Shown here in pieces: positions 1-12,000 of a DNA stretch of 64,000 bases. The notes under the pieces were generated by a model. The model saw only the letters and a program-made list of their open reading frames with translations, was not told where the DNA came from and made no database searches. The DNA lies in assembly GCA_020631735.1 (NCBI GenBank), contig CM036197.1, positions 46,485,880 to 46,549,879 on the forward strand, written 5' to 3'. This DNA is from Saccharum officinarum. Its lineage: Eukaryota > Streptophyta > Magnoliopsida > Poales > Poaceae. How positions within the stretch are numbered: the first letter of the stretch is position 1; the number at the start of each line of letters is the position of its first letter. Both the position numbers and the translations under genes were made by a program.

Positions 1-105
1 TTATAAGTCGTACTTTTTCAGCCAACGAACAGGGTTTTTCTCTCACAACAAATCGGCGAACAGTACTTTCAGCCATGGCTTTTCAGCCAAGTAAACAGGG
101 CCCTA
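1..105. repeat. MITE fragment cut by window edge
   Basis: The segment is built from motifs such as cagccaa, gaacag and a ctctcacaac stretch. These belong to a very common grass MITE whose ends read like gaacaggccc and whose body repeats 'ggctgaaa'. Only one side is in the window, so terminal repeats and the target duplication cannot be checked. It contains no coding sequence. Confidence 0.4.
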
Positions 106-108
106 GTT

Positions 109-276
109 GATATAGTAAGGGCGGAGCTTAGCTGAGGACATAGTGGACCATGGCCCTCCTTACTCACCTTACTTTTCATTAAGTAAACAGTAAATTTAGC
201 ACTAGTTGATGTTTACAGCTCAATTACATATATTAGGCCCCCCTTATTTGTTCAGCCAAGCTCCGCCACTGGATGT
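109..276. mobile_element. short non-autonomous hAT-like element
   Basis: The left end carries ggcggagcttagctgag and the right end carries cagccaagctccgccactg. Read as inverted repeats, both ends share the GGCGGAGCT core seen in many grass hAT elements (CAGTGGCGGAGC type). The element would be about 170 bp and non-coding. I could not find a convincing 8-bp target duplication, so the limits are approximate. Confidence 0.35.
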
Positions 277-978
277 AGCTCAATTAACTCGTTGTAGTAG
301 TTTGTACATAGGCTTATAGATGTGAATATTTTTAAGAAAAACACGCATTTCGATTAAAAAATTTGCATATGATAATAACAGTGATCAAAGATGGAATAGT
401 GCAGATTCTCAGTCATAATCCAACCTCCACCAAATCGGACGCAAGGCAGAGAGGTGTGCGGGGACAGGAGAACCGTCGGATGGCGACCGGACGGCACGGA
501 AGGGGTCCATGATCCTCCAGCGCGACAGCAACGCCTGTGTCCGAGAACCCACCGGCCCCACTCCGGCGTCTCGCCGAAGCAGCTAGCGGTGGCGTGGGCT
601 GCTGGAACACACTACACACGGGAACGCGACAATCTCCACGGCTGGCGGCTGGCGGATGGATCGGGGGTCCTTTCACCACCAGCCAAGCGCACCCGCGCGA
701 CGTGTCGGCCTACAGGCGTCTCGCCGCGAGTCCTCGGCAGCCTCACGACTCACGAGGCGGGCTCGGCTTTACCGGGCGGTGAACGGCGCGCGTCGTTCGC
801 GCCACTCGCTGTCCCTGCCTGACTTTCAAAAAGGGTGGCGTGTCACCGCCTGGTTACTCACAGTTATAGTAGACTCACAGTCATAGATTCGCGTCGTGGA
901 TTCCAAGAACCCCAGTGAATCGCGGCTCGTCAAGTCCGGCGGTGCCGTCCAGAGAGCTAGAGCACAGCTATCCCCGCC
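277..978. promoter_or_regulatory. upstream region of the 979-1697 gene
   Basis: The left part is AT-rich. From about 420 the sequence becomes strongly GC-rich, as is usual for the promoter and 5' UTR of grass genes. Short open frames here overlap in several phases, lack family motifs and look like GC-driven shadows. No TATA box could be assigned with confidence. Confidence 0.35.
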
Positions 979-1697
979 ATGGCGGCCGCGGCACGCGCGA
1001 TCATCTGCGAGCTGGCGCCGCAGAAGGTGTCGTCGGCGTCGGCGTCGGGTCCCGCGGCGCCGAAGAAGCGTGACGCCGGGACGAAGGTGGTGCTGCAGCC
1101 CCGGCTCTGCACGCTGCGGTCGTACGGCGCCGGCAGCGGCGTGGTGACGCGGAGGGTTCTGGTCGGGGAGGAGGACGGTAGCGGGGCCTCCAACTCGGGC
1201 GGCTCCGGCTCCGCGGCGTCATCGTTCTTCGCCTCGCTCGCCGACTACATCGAGAGCTCCCGCAAGAGCCAGGACTTCGAGACCATCTCCGGCCGCCTCG
1301 CCATGGTGAGTGACTGACGAGGCCCCTCTGCTCTGCTCTGCTCCTCCCCGTACACAGAGAGTACACGTCGGATCCATGGTTTAATTAAACCTCGCGCTGC
1401 TGGTGCTGCTACGTACGGTACATGCAGGTGGCGTTCGCGGCGGCGGTGGCCGTGGAGACGACGACGGGCAGCTCGCTGTTCAAGAAGCTGGACACGATGG
1501 AGATCGAGGAGGCGGCGGGGGTGTGCGTGGCGGTGGTCGCCTGCGCCGCGGCGTTCGCGTGGGCGTCCAGCGCGCGCAACAGGATCGGCCAGATGTTCAC
1601 GCTGGGCTGCAACGCCTTCGTCGACTCCCTCATCGACAACATCGTCGAGGCGCTCTTCTCCGAGGGCGAGCTGCAGGACTGGTCCGATGACATATAA
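979..1697 (+). CDS. small two-exon plant protein of unknown function
   Basis: Exon 1 is 979-1305 and exon 2 is 1428-1697. The intron runs from gtgagtgac to tacatgcag and is phase 0 (LAM|VAF). The joined protein is 198 aa. The N-terminal 70 residues are Ala/Ser/Gly-rich and basic. A stretch 'SSFFASLADYIESSRKSQDF' follows. Exon 2 contains a strongly hydrophobic Ala/Val segment (AAGVCVAVVACAAAFAWASS), probably one helix, and an acidic tail ending WSDDI. The architecture looks like a conserved angiosperm family, but I cannot name it. A second start at 1422 would give only the exon-2 product. It converges on the protease-like gene; its nearest upstream neighbour is a MITE. The GC-rich exons, clean splice sites and long uninterrupted frame support a real gene. 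Confidence 0.7.
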
Positions 1698-2508
1698 GCA
1701 TGCACATATGTACACGCATAGAGATTAGCAGATACTGTAATAGACAGTACGTATATACGTATAGTCAAGTATTTATAGTAATTAGGTGGAGGCGTGGAGC
1801 TGCGTGGTAAGCCATCATCCAAACTTTGCAAAGGTGGAGCTGTTAAGTGAGATCCACGGATTTCGCAAGCTGCAGAACGGCAAGGAAGGGTGTTCTGTGA
1901 GTCTGCGTAGGAACACGGGCAGATGTCTCGCAGGGTCCTTCATGGTTGTGAAATGTGTAGATCTCTTGGGAGAAATAGTGTCTTGGGGAGGATTAGCCCC
2001 TTGAATTAACTGTACCTACTACTACTACTAGACATATACCGAGTGTAATTAGAGAGTGAACCATGTAATCAAAACCATGTACTATGCATACCGAGTGTAG
2101 TTAGGAGTCAATTAAATCTGGAGTGTTGACTCTTGACATTATGCCACAAAGAGTGGAGATGAAACGTATACACCGTGCTTTTTTGTGTCCCTTGCTCCAT
2201 TCTGTTGACAGTATTCATATGTCTGAAGAAATACTTTATGACTGACAGACTGAGTCGGTGTGGATAAAAATTCTAGAGAAAATTTCAGCATATTTCTTTA
2301 CACATAACACATGCAAAGTTTACACTTCGTAAATTTTAAGTTTGGCATCTTGCAGTTTTCACTTTCAACGTTTTGTGATTTAGAACCTGCGGACTATATG
2401 AAAACAAAGAACAACAAATTAGATCCTTCATTCAGTAGTCATCAGTTACAACTTGAAGCGAGGTGGGTGGTCTGGTCCTCATCATACAACTAGGACTTCT
2501 CACTGACC
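1698..2508. other. 3' flank, no gene seen
   Basis: This AT-rich stretch downstream of the small two-exon gene includes its probable 3' UTR. A short CTA/ACT trinucleotide run occurs near 2015-2030, and an imperfect 'ataccgagtgta(g)tta' motif occurs twice at 2056-2100. Short open frames have no recognisable content. Confidence 0.4.
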
Positions 2509-2700
2509 TCAAAGATGAGTACTCTCTCCATTGTTTTCAAGGCGCACAATCAATCTAAGATTCAAATTTGTTAATCTTTAACTATCACTTATATTCAAAA
2601 AAATCTGTAGATTCCACCGTACAAATTTAGTATTATTAGATTCATATTTGAAAACACTTCACTTTATATAATGTCCAATTCATAGTATGAATATTACAGC
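2509..2700. repeat. degenerate Stowaway/mariner-like MITE remnant
   Basis: It begins with tactctctccattg, close to the CTCCCTCCGT ends of Stowaway-type MITEs. The AT-rich body has a 'tttagtattattagattcat' stretch also typical of them. The right terminal repeat is missing or decayed. Confidence 0.35.
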
Positions 2701-2989
2701 ATACAAGCTCAGATATTAATGATCAAAGTGTGGTGTTGGAGAGGGCAATCGCGTCTTACGAAAACAAAAGATGGGAGTAATATTTGTGCCACACGTGTAT
2801 GACAGTAAATGGCAGAAGATTCGGCCATTGTTTTTGTCATTATGTAAATCTCCTTCGCTTTCAAGTACTTGACTTCCCTGTGATCTGAGTTTCTGATGTC
2901 TACAGAAGTACAGATATTTTTTTAGAAAGGCGTCAGAAGTACAGATATCGACGATGATGACTAGGATTTCTCCTTCCTACGTATTGTTC

Positions 2990-3172
2990 GCCTAAACGGT
3001 CGTTTAGCCCCTTTAAACACCGTGTAAACGCTACACGGTGGTATGCCGTTTCCGTTTAATCTCCCGTTTAGCCTGTTTAATTGGTCGTGTAGCCCGTTTA
3101 ATGGTCCGTTTTACCCGAATAATGGCTAAACGGTAGGTGACCGACTGTTTACCGTTTAGCGTTTAGGAAAAC
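2990..3172. repeat. short TIR element rich in cgtttag motifs
   Basis: It starts cctaaacggtcgtttag and ends taccgtttagcgtttagg, so the two ends are inverted. The CGTTTA/TAAACGG core recurs about ten times inside. This looks like a small foldback or hAT-type MITE lying just downstream of the protease-like gene (about 105 bp from its stop). It has no coding capacity. Confidence 0.5.
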
Positions 3173-3276
3173 ATTGACTACGCCTCGATCCTCTCCTCCA
3201 CCTCATTCCTCAACAAACCAACAAAGGTAGTAGTCAGAAGCGGTGAAACAATATACCAAGTCCAGTTACATTGTGA

Positions 3277-5606
3277 TCAGGAGGCATTCTCTATTGCTTC
3301 AATGCATCCCAACACGCTTGCCTTTTGGGACATCGCTGACATAAGGGCCTCATGGGCTGCTTTATTGTTCTTCAGAAGTGATGCAGCAAATAGGACCTGA
3401 AATGCCAAAAAAAAAAAGCGGCATCAATCGACATGTAGGTTATATGACATGGTTCTGCTTCTGTTAGGTCAAGAGAGATGGTAGGATAACTCACTGCCCA
3501 TCTGGTAAGGTTTTGTTGCTGATCTTTGCTTAGTTGCGGCTTAGTTCTGTTTATGAACCTCTAGAAGCAAACAAACGAGAAATTCTTCAGATGCAATTTT
3601 CTGAAGATATAGCGAATATGTGACAATATAGAACTGTTGAGGATATGATTAGCTCTTAAAGCACCTGAAGGGTGAAAAGATCTGCTGATTGACCTACAAC
3701 TTTGTCATATTCTAGACCTTCAGCAGCCAGTCCTGCCATTGAAACTACAGCTAACCTGAGAAAAATATGTATCAGTAGCTTGCATGTTTGTTTGATCCTG
3801 GTGACATTTTTGCATGTGTGCAGTGCAAATATCAACATTACACTATGAACATAGATTACAGGTATGGACAGGTAAAAGAGGAGGTTACCTGTCTAGTTCT
3901 TTTCCATCAAGCTTCCCACTGTATATTAGCTTCTGTAACTGCTCATCTATCAAATTAACATGCTCCTTTCCGATGTCCAAAGAATATCCAAGGATAGGGA
4001 GGCCAATCAAATAGGCGACTAGATTTTCAATAAAACTTCCATTCAGAAAATTCCTACTGCAAATATAATCTTGCTAGGAAAAGATAATCACATACCTAGG
4101 AAGTGGGCAGCTTCATGCCTAGCAATTCTCTCCTGATAGTCAGGAAAGACCGTAGAAAATGCTCCAATTGCTGCTTGCAGAAGACTACAATGATGGTATG
4201 CATAATTAACATGGGTTCATAATTAATCTGCAACATATTTACATGGCGCATGGAAGTTACTCTGTCCCAAAAAGAATGGGCATTATTTTTACATTGAGAT
4301 ACAATTTGTCACGTTAATAGTAAAATAATGCATTGGATTGATGAGCAGTCTTCATGCTTGATTCTTTTTCTTATTAAGACAGCCTAAGTTATATGAGGGC
4401 ACTATTCTTGCCTTATTCATGTCTAAGAAAACTTTGCTCCAGGAGATGATGTAATTTTTGATACGGATACATCTGTGTAAGGTCACAGCAAAGATTATGC
4501 AATTGAATCGCTCTTCCAAACTTGCACAGGTGAAGAAACAAGTACCCTGGAGCAACACTTCCGACAGCCAATACGATCAATGAAATGCTTCCAATCAAGT
4601 AGGGAACAAAGAAGCCCCAATCCTGGCAGAGATATTTGTAGAAAATTCATTAAACCTTGAATTCCTTTTCATTTAGATGTCAAGATCACAATCAATTTTG
4701 CAGGTACCCCATGATTCAAGTCCTCTATGCTCATCTTATCTGAAAGTACATAGAGCAGGTGTCATGGAAATAGTAATAGTAATACCCCAGGGAGCTGGCC
4801 TGCAAGGATGGCTAAGAATCCAGTGGTACCCACAACTGTAAACAAAAATGCCGCCTGCACTCAAAGAAAACGCAGGATTACACTCTGAAAAGCACAAGAT
4901 ATTTAGCTCTGAACGATGTTACATTTGCTTCAGCAGTCCAGCTAACAGAAGAGCAACATTTCAATTACGAAAGAACCGTGGAACAAGTAACAACACTCAC
5001 ATCATTTCTAACACTCGGAATTGCTAAATTCTCAGCATTCTTGATTCCAAGGGTAGTGAGCTCCCGCAGAGATGTCTGTTCGAGTTCAGAATGCAGGCTC
5101 ATCAGTTAGAATCAATCAGAGCCAGACCAGCAGACCCATGTAGATACAACGATCTAAGATTCAAAGGCTACATGATGGTTGCAGCATGAAAATTGCACGA
5201 GCAAATGCACGACAGGATTATGCATCCTGCAAACACGAAAATTGATGCCTGAGAAGACACGGCACTGACCGTGCGACGCGACACGTAGGGCTGCGAGCTC
5301 CACCGCTTGGCCCATCCGAGCTCTCTCAGCTGGTCCAGCGCCTCCTTAACATCACCGCTGCCTTTCTGCAGCACCACCCAACTCAAATGCTGATCATCAC
5401 CCCATCAGATTGCTTGCTAAACAACAGTCCGAAAGCCGGTGCTGCGACTGCCACTCCCGCTCAGCGCTCACCTTGTCAATGGCGGCCTGCAGCGCTTTGA
5501 GATCCACTCCGGAGGCCGCCGAAGACGAGGTTGCCGCGGCGGGCCACCGGCGGCGCGGCCCGACGGAGCTCGCGGTGGGCGCGACGAGCACGGCCACGAT
5601 CGCCAT
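3277..5606 (-). CDS. plastid M41/FtsH-like metalloprotease homologue without AAA domain
   Basis: Ten exons read on the minus strand: 5472-5606, 5270-5365, 5001-5075, 4786-4854, 4546-4622, 4096-4184, 3889-4018, 3665-3755, 3495-3560 and 3277-3396. They total 948 nt (315 aa) and all phases agree. Residues 1-30 are rich in Ala/Ser/Val/Arg and look like a transit peptide. Two adjacent membrane segments (about 103-125 and 129-150) are followed by the zinc motif HEAAH at 174-178. A second conserved block, AGLAAEGLEYDKVVGQSADL (231-250), matches the M41 region that supplies the third zinc ligand (D249). FtsH proteases normally have an AAA+ ATPase before this domain; here only about 100 non-ATPase residues precede the membrane part. 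It resembles the plant 'stress-regulated'/VIRESCENT3-type M41-like group. HExxH is intact, so activity is possible but inferred. It is divergent from ABC1K. Confidence 0.85.
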
Positions 5607-6017
5607 TTGCTCCCCCGCGCGCGCGGTTATGCGGCCCACCGCTAACGGTAGGGGATAACATAGTTCAGAGTCGGGTACGAGACACGTTTCGTCGTGATCT
5701 TCTGAGGCGTAGATTTCGTGCGTCGCTGAACGCGCCGTCGTGTCACCTCCTGCGCCCCCGGCGTGCTTTTCGTTGCGTGCGGTGCGACACGCGCTCCAGA
5801 AGATCCGAGCCGCGCGTTCGGAGGTGGAGTTTGCGCCGGAAAATGCTGAGCCACAAAAAATCATGCCGTTACAAACACTACTACTCCATTTGGCGCCTAT
5901 CCCATCCGTTTCTCCAGTTTCGTCTTCCTCGCTCCCTGCCTCGCTCCAGCTCCTCCCAAAAATCTCCATTCCCAAAATTCGCATCCCCCAAGATCCTCCG
6001 CGTCGCCAGGAGTCCAG
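5607..6017. promoter_or_regulatory. 411-bp divergent promoter between two plastid-protein genes
   Basis: The start codons of the M41-like gene (minus) and the ABC1K gene (plus) are only 411 bp apart, so both 5' UTRs and core promoters must lie here. The flanks are GC-rich, and the middle (about 5860-5990) is C/T-rich on the plus strand, as in TATA-less plant promoters. I see no clear TATA box on either strand. Long open frames crossing this region in other phases are shadows. Confidence 0.6.
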
Positions 6018-9000
6018 ATGCTTCTCCTCCAGCCCCGCGCAGTCCCTGCGCCTGCTCTGCGGGGGAGGACTCCTCGGCCACGCCGGCGGCTGGTGCCGCC
6101 TCCCCTCGCCTCCGCGCCCAGTTCCGTCGTCGTCAGCTCCGACGAGGACGCATTCACCAGGTGCTCCGGGTACCTGTTCGAGGAGGGCGCGGCCACCGAA
6201 TCGGAGCTCCCCACCGCGTACGACCTCCACGGCATCGCGGCCGTGTACCGCCGCCGCCCGCTCCTCGTGCTCCGCCGCTCGCTGCAGATCGGCACCTCCT
6301 TCGGCCGGTGGTTCGCGCTGCGGTACCTCGACCGCGTCAACGAACGCGCGGACGACATGTTCGAGGTCCGCGCTCGCGCTACGTTTGCTTGTGATCCGTC
6401 CCGCGCACGCTTTCTGTTTGATCAAATTCCTTGGCGTGTTTTGGTTCACCTTCGGTACTTGACCCGATGAGTTGGTGTTGTCTCTTTGCAGCTTCGGGCG
6501 GCTCAGCTCAGGAGGATACTGTTGGAGCTTGGCCCGGTATGTCTCATTTCGCATTGCCTGCCTGTTCATGTGTACGTTCCTTATCTGATGATCATTAAAG
6601 TTTACTGATGTTGCTCTTTTAATCTCAGGCATTTGTGAAGATCGCACAAGCAGTTTCGTCGCGGCCGGTGAGGTTCACTAGTCGTTACATCTTCATTTCA
6701 TCTATTCCTATTGTGATTGCAACTTGCAAGCTTGGAGTGCCTTAACTTTAGATGTTTGACACTTGTCGCCTTCTTTCATTTGCTGCAGGATGTTGTCCCA
6801 CCTGCATACCTTGACGAGCTCTCACTACTTCAGGACCGCATAGCACCATTTTCAAACGATGTTGCTTTTAACATTATAGAGAAAGAGCTTGGGCTGCCAC
6901 TGAATATGATTTTCTCTGAGATAACACCAGAGCCTGTTGCTGCTGCATCTCTTGGGCAGGTCTGATCGCTCTATCATTTTTAATGTATTCATTCATGTCA
7001 TGAATCGATTAACCACTCTTAGCAGCATTTTGTATTTCTAAATACGGAAGTGGAGCACAGTTGCATGTAGTCACGTGCATTTGGATAGTTGAGCTATTAG
7101 TTATCTGGCTGCAATATTGCATCCTCTCTACATTTTCATTGTTTCAACTTCTAACACCAGAAGTGGTGTGCAACTGAACTTCAGCTTTGCACGTTAATAT
7201 TTTTTTTCTGGATGTTCCCCAAAAGGGATGAAAATAAGTGCACTTCAAATTTAGGAGCAACTAAAAGTACTGTATAATGAATCTGAACCTTTATGAAATT
7301 TCAACACCATATCACATGTTTCTTTAAAGGAACCACAAATGAGTAACTTCCCGGAGTTGAAATTTGAGACAACTAAAGGGCTAAAGGCACAATAGGATGG
7401 AACCCTGAACTTCCTTGATAAATTCAAATATTAGTCAATTCACACTTCTTAATGTGGATAACCATGGAATTTCATCATCAGTGATACAACGTTCCATTTT
7501 TCTTACTTTTGTAGGTTTACCAGGCTAGGCTCCGCTCCAGTGGTAAGGTTGTTGCTGTCAAAGTACAAAGACCTGGAGTTCAAGCAGCAATTTCATTAGA
7601 CTTATATATCTTGAGGTTCCTAGCTAGTCTTGCAAGGAAGGCTGCCAAGTTGAACACAGACCTTCCAGTAAGTCTGACTGCTGTTAGTACTTAGTACCAT
7701 GTAATCAACTGAAGAATGTGTTTTTCTTTAAAGAGGTCAAGAACAGAAAAATAACCCAACATTAAGGGAAAATCTTTTTAAAAGAACAACTATATTATTC
7801 TGTATCAGTTATGTTGTGCCTCTTATATTTTACCTGTTTTCTAATCACATGTATTTGCTTCTTGTATGTGCAGGCTGTGCTTGATGAATGGGCATCAAGC
7901 CTATTTCGGGTAACTCTTCTCCATATACAATGACATGCTATTTCTATAGTGACTATATCTATACATCAATTTTGTTCATTTACTTCAGTTCACTTTGTCA
8001 TGTGCATGCAGCTGTGATCAATAGCAATTAATAGATGGTTATAGCATCTGTAGGCATTGGCATGAGATAATATTAGATTGAAGTATGAAAAGTAACCATT
8101 AATTTGAGGCTTATGCCTTAACCCTTAGAATGATTTCATTGCTATGTGGATAATAGCAGTTTGCTAGAAAAACAATCTAGGAAAAATTTTGGGAGGTCAA
8201 CATAAAAAATATGGTATTGGTTACAGGATCCAAATGAACATTTAAAATTTGTTAATCGTTTTTTGTGCTATGATTCTATTCATAGTTCACTATGCTCAAG
8301 TAATTTCAAGGTTGCAAGTTATGGACACTTGTTGTCATATATCCAAGGAGGAATATAAATATCAATCGTTTTCAATGTGACAATGGTTTGAAACCATTGC
8401 ATTTGTACTTTTACTGTGAGAGTCCATAGCTTTTGTGATAAGCTTCTTTTCAAAAGCCTGACGAAGAAAAGTTAATACTATTCTGGCAAGACTGTGCAGC
8501 AGTATTCTAGGCTATGTCAGACGTCTGATTAAAATATTAGCTGTATATCCTTAGATATTCACATTGAATACAGGTAAATCACATTTGATGCAGGAGATGG
8601 ATTATAGAGAAGAAGCAAGAAATGGACTTAAGTTCAGGTTGAATTCTTCGTCCATTAGACAAGGTCCAGTTCAACGCATTTGTCTATGATGGATACACAC
8701 CTTCATTGAGAAATATATGTTGTTTTAGAGCCTGAATGGTCAAACACCCTTCACTTTCACGACAAATATAGGCAAAATTATTTAGCTTGGGGCCATCAGA
8801 TTTATTTGAGAATTACTTTCCTAATATAAAATATTTTTACTTTTTCAGTAAAGTATCTATTATTTATATTACATATTAATATAGAAATTGATATCCAAGT
8901 TGCTTATTTGAGACTATCTCATCATATGGGTTCCTCAAACATCTTTTGATTCTGTGACAGAGAATTGTTTGGGAAATTTAGAGATGTCTCGGTTCCTGAA

Positions 9001-12000
9001 ATGTATCTGGAGCAGACTAGAAGGCGAGTCCTTATCATGGAATGGATCGAGGTGTACAGTCTGTGATCTTATTCAACTGTTAACAAATGAACATGCATGC
9101 AAAAATTGCAGTTTGTAATTCTACTTGCGCTTTGTGATCTTGTAGGGGGAAAAGTTGTCAGAAGTCAGAGATCAGTATTTGGTTGAGGTAAAGGACTGTC
9201 AAAGCTCAAATAATGACATAACACTGGGCTTTCTAAGCACATTGATCAGATTGATTATGCTGGCATATTTTACATTACAGGTTGGAGTATATTGTTCGCT
9301 TTCCCAGCTATTAGAATATGGATTTTATCATGCAGATCCACACCCCGGAAATCTTTTGCGTACAGTTGATGGGAAATTAGCCTACTTAGGTAATGGTTAT
9401 ATTTTCTATATCTTCACTAAAGAATGCATGCTTATAGACTTTTGGGTTCCCAGTTTACTGTCTTGATCATCTTGAGTGCTGCTGCGCTTTGTGTGACCAA
9501 GAGGAGGACAATATTCAGCACTTTTGCTCACATCTTGTGTATTCACAAGAAGTGTATGGTTTTCGGTCTTATCTCTTTTTTTGAACCAGGAAAACAGCAG
9601 GGGAAGCCCCCACTGTTAGATTTTATTAGAACACAAAAACAAAAACTGAGCCAAACAAATGGAAAACACTTCAGCTAAGCCCTAGCAAGGCTAGAACAAG
9701 AAGAAAAACAATGAACCACTAAACACAAGAATCAACCCAGGAGAGAAAAACAGATCGCTTGTTTTCAGAAATCCTATATGCTTGAAGTCGAGCTTCATCT
9801 TTGAGAGATCGTCTCCAAGAGGAGAAGGAAGGAGGTCCTCTCATGAAAATGAGGTTATTGTGCTGCTTCCAGATTTTCCATGCAGAGATAATGAACACTT
9901 CCATGAAGAAAGGATACGGAAAAGCTTGTTTGGCTTCAATCATCATTTGTAGGAAATCTGTCGTAAGATTCCACTGAATGCCAAGGAACTGCCAACAATG
10001 TTGGCTGAAAGAACAAGTGAAGAAGAGATGGAAGGCCGTTTCTTCAACTTCAGTCTTATCTCTAGTTAGGCTGCAACACTTATCCCCAGGAACAAAAAAA
10101 TGCACTTTAATGGATTGGAGGCACCTAGCTTTGCAGAAAACATCACCGTCCTGGTGGCATGGTGGATTTGGAAGCATAGAAATGGTTGCATTTTTTAGGG
10201 ATCTCAGCCCAGTTTTAATTCTATCATACAGGATATTAGAGACGAGGCCAAGTTGTGGTGTGTGGCGGCAACCAAGGGGCTCTGTAGCTTATGGCCATGA
10301 CTGCTTTGTTGGTCTTTGGTTATTACTTAGTTTGTTTTCAGTGTTTTTCTGCTATAATGGCCATGCCCTTCTAAGGGGTTGTTTGAGTCACTTAGACTCC
10401 TTATTCTTCTACTTGATATAAATGATATGCAGCTCTCCTGCGTGTTCGAGAAAAAAAAACTTCAACCAATTGAATGATGCTCACACTATTTCAACTAAAT
10501 GTGACACACTATTTGTCAATAGATTTTGGGATGATGGGAGAATTCCGACAAGACCTTCGTGATGGATTTATTGAAGCTTGTCTTCATCTTGTTAACCGTG
10601 ATTTTGATGCTTTAGCAAAAGATTTTGTAACCCTTGGGTAAGAAAATTACTCTGAACTAATATGAATCAGTTTTCACACATTAGGTTGGTTGTCAGTATC
10701 AGTATCATTATGTGATAAGTTAGGTTTCTGAAGTGGAATTCGTTTATACTAATGATCCAGTAAATGCAACTTATCTTTACAAATCTTGCAGTTTACTTCC
10801 TCCAACTGCCCAGAAGGGTGAAGTCACATTAGGAGATCATTCTTATGGAAAGGCTGGGCGCCTCACTTTGGTCAGTTCGGTCCTCTCCTCAATGCCAACC
10901 TACCACCTCACAGTGTTTCCCTTGGCTGCTTGGGCAAGGAGGAAAATTGATAAAATTAGGAGATCATTCTTATGGAAAGGGGAGGAGAACACCAATGGTG
11001 GACACTGCCTGGTTAACTGGCCCACAGTTACCAGACCAAAAGATCTCGGGGGCTTAGGGGTGCCTGACCTGGACAGATTTGGAAGAGCTCTACGCCTGCG
11101 TTGGCTATGGCAAGAATGGGTGGAGGAATCAAAACCGTGGATTGGATCTGAACTCCCTTGCAGTGATGGCGACCGCCTCCTCTTCAACTCATCAATCACA
11201 ATAACATTGGGGGATGGCGCAAAGGCACACTTCTGGCACCACAATTGGCTTCAGGGAGAGGCTCCCAGATATCTGGCCCCTAACTTATTTCAGCTTGCTT
11301 CCAGAAAGAACAGAACAGTACAACATGAACTACAGAATAATAACTGGATACGCTCGCTAAGGGGAAGAATCATCTCGGCTGTCCACATTGAAGAATTCAT
11401 CTCTCTATGGGTAAGGATTCAGGACGTGCACCTCCAGCAAGGCGTCAGAGACTCCATCGCTTGGAAATGGACCCCGGAAGGGGTTTATTCCACCCGTTCA
11501 GCATATCGGATCCAATTTAAAGGCTCTTTCGCTCTACTCCGAAGCGATCTAATTTGGAGAGCGCAAGTGGAGAACAAATGCAAAATCTTTGCATGGATTC
11601 TGCTGCAAGACAAGATTCTTACAGCGCATAATCTACAGAAAAGAGGATGGCCATATCATGAACATTGTGTCCTTTGCAATGGTCCCTTAGAAACCGGTCT
11701 GCACCTCTGTTTGTGTTGCCCCTTTGCTAAAGAGGTTTGGAGCCTAGTCATCTCTTGGGAGAACCTCAACCTCCCTGAGCCACGGTCACAGGCTCAGGCC
11801 GACCCCATGCATATCAAAGCATGGTGGGAAGAGACAGCAAGAAAGGTGCCAGCTACAGAACGAAGACGGCTCAATGGGATAGTGATTTACACCTTTTGGA
11901 ACATTTGGAAGGAGCGTAACAGGAGAATTTTCAACAACACCTCAGAGACGGGGCTACAGATGGCTGCAAGAATCAAGGAAGACATTGAGCAAAGGAAGAG

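Noticed and set aside
265..300. tRNA-like phrase gatgtagctcaatt
   Set aside because: It matches only the D-arm-like start of a tRNA; no acceptor stem, anticodon arm or T-arm can be folded around it.
5531..6462. Long plus-strand frames overlapping the ABC1K start
   Set aside because: They are Arg/Pro/Ser-rich, lack domains and overlap the real ABC1K exon 1 in other phases.
5397..6647. 416-codon minus-strand open frame
   Set aside because: It runs through exon 1 of the M41-like gene, the divergent promoter, and antisense to ABC1K exon 1. Only the MAIVAVLV part from 5606 is coding; the rest is a GC-driven shadow.
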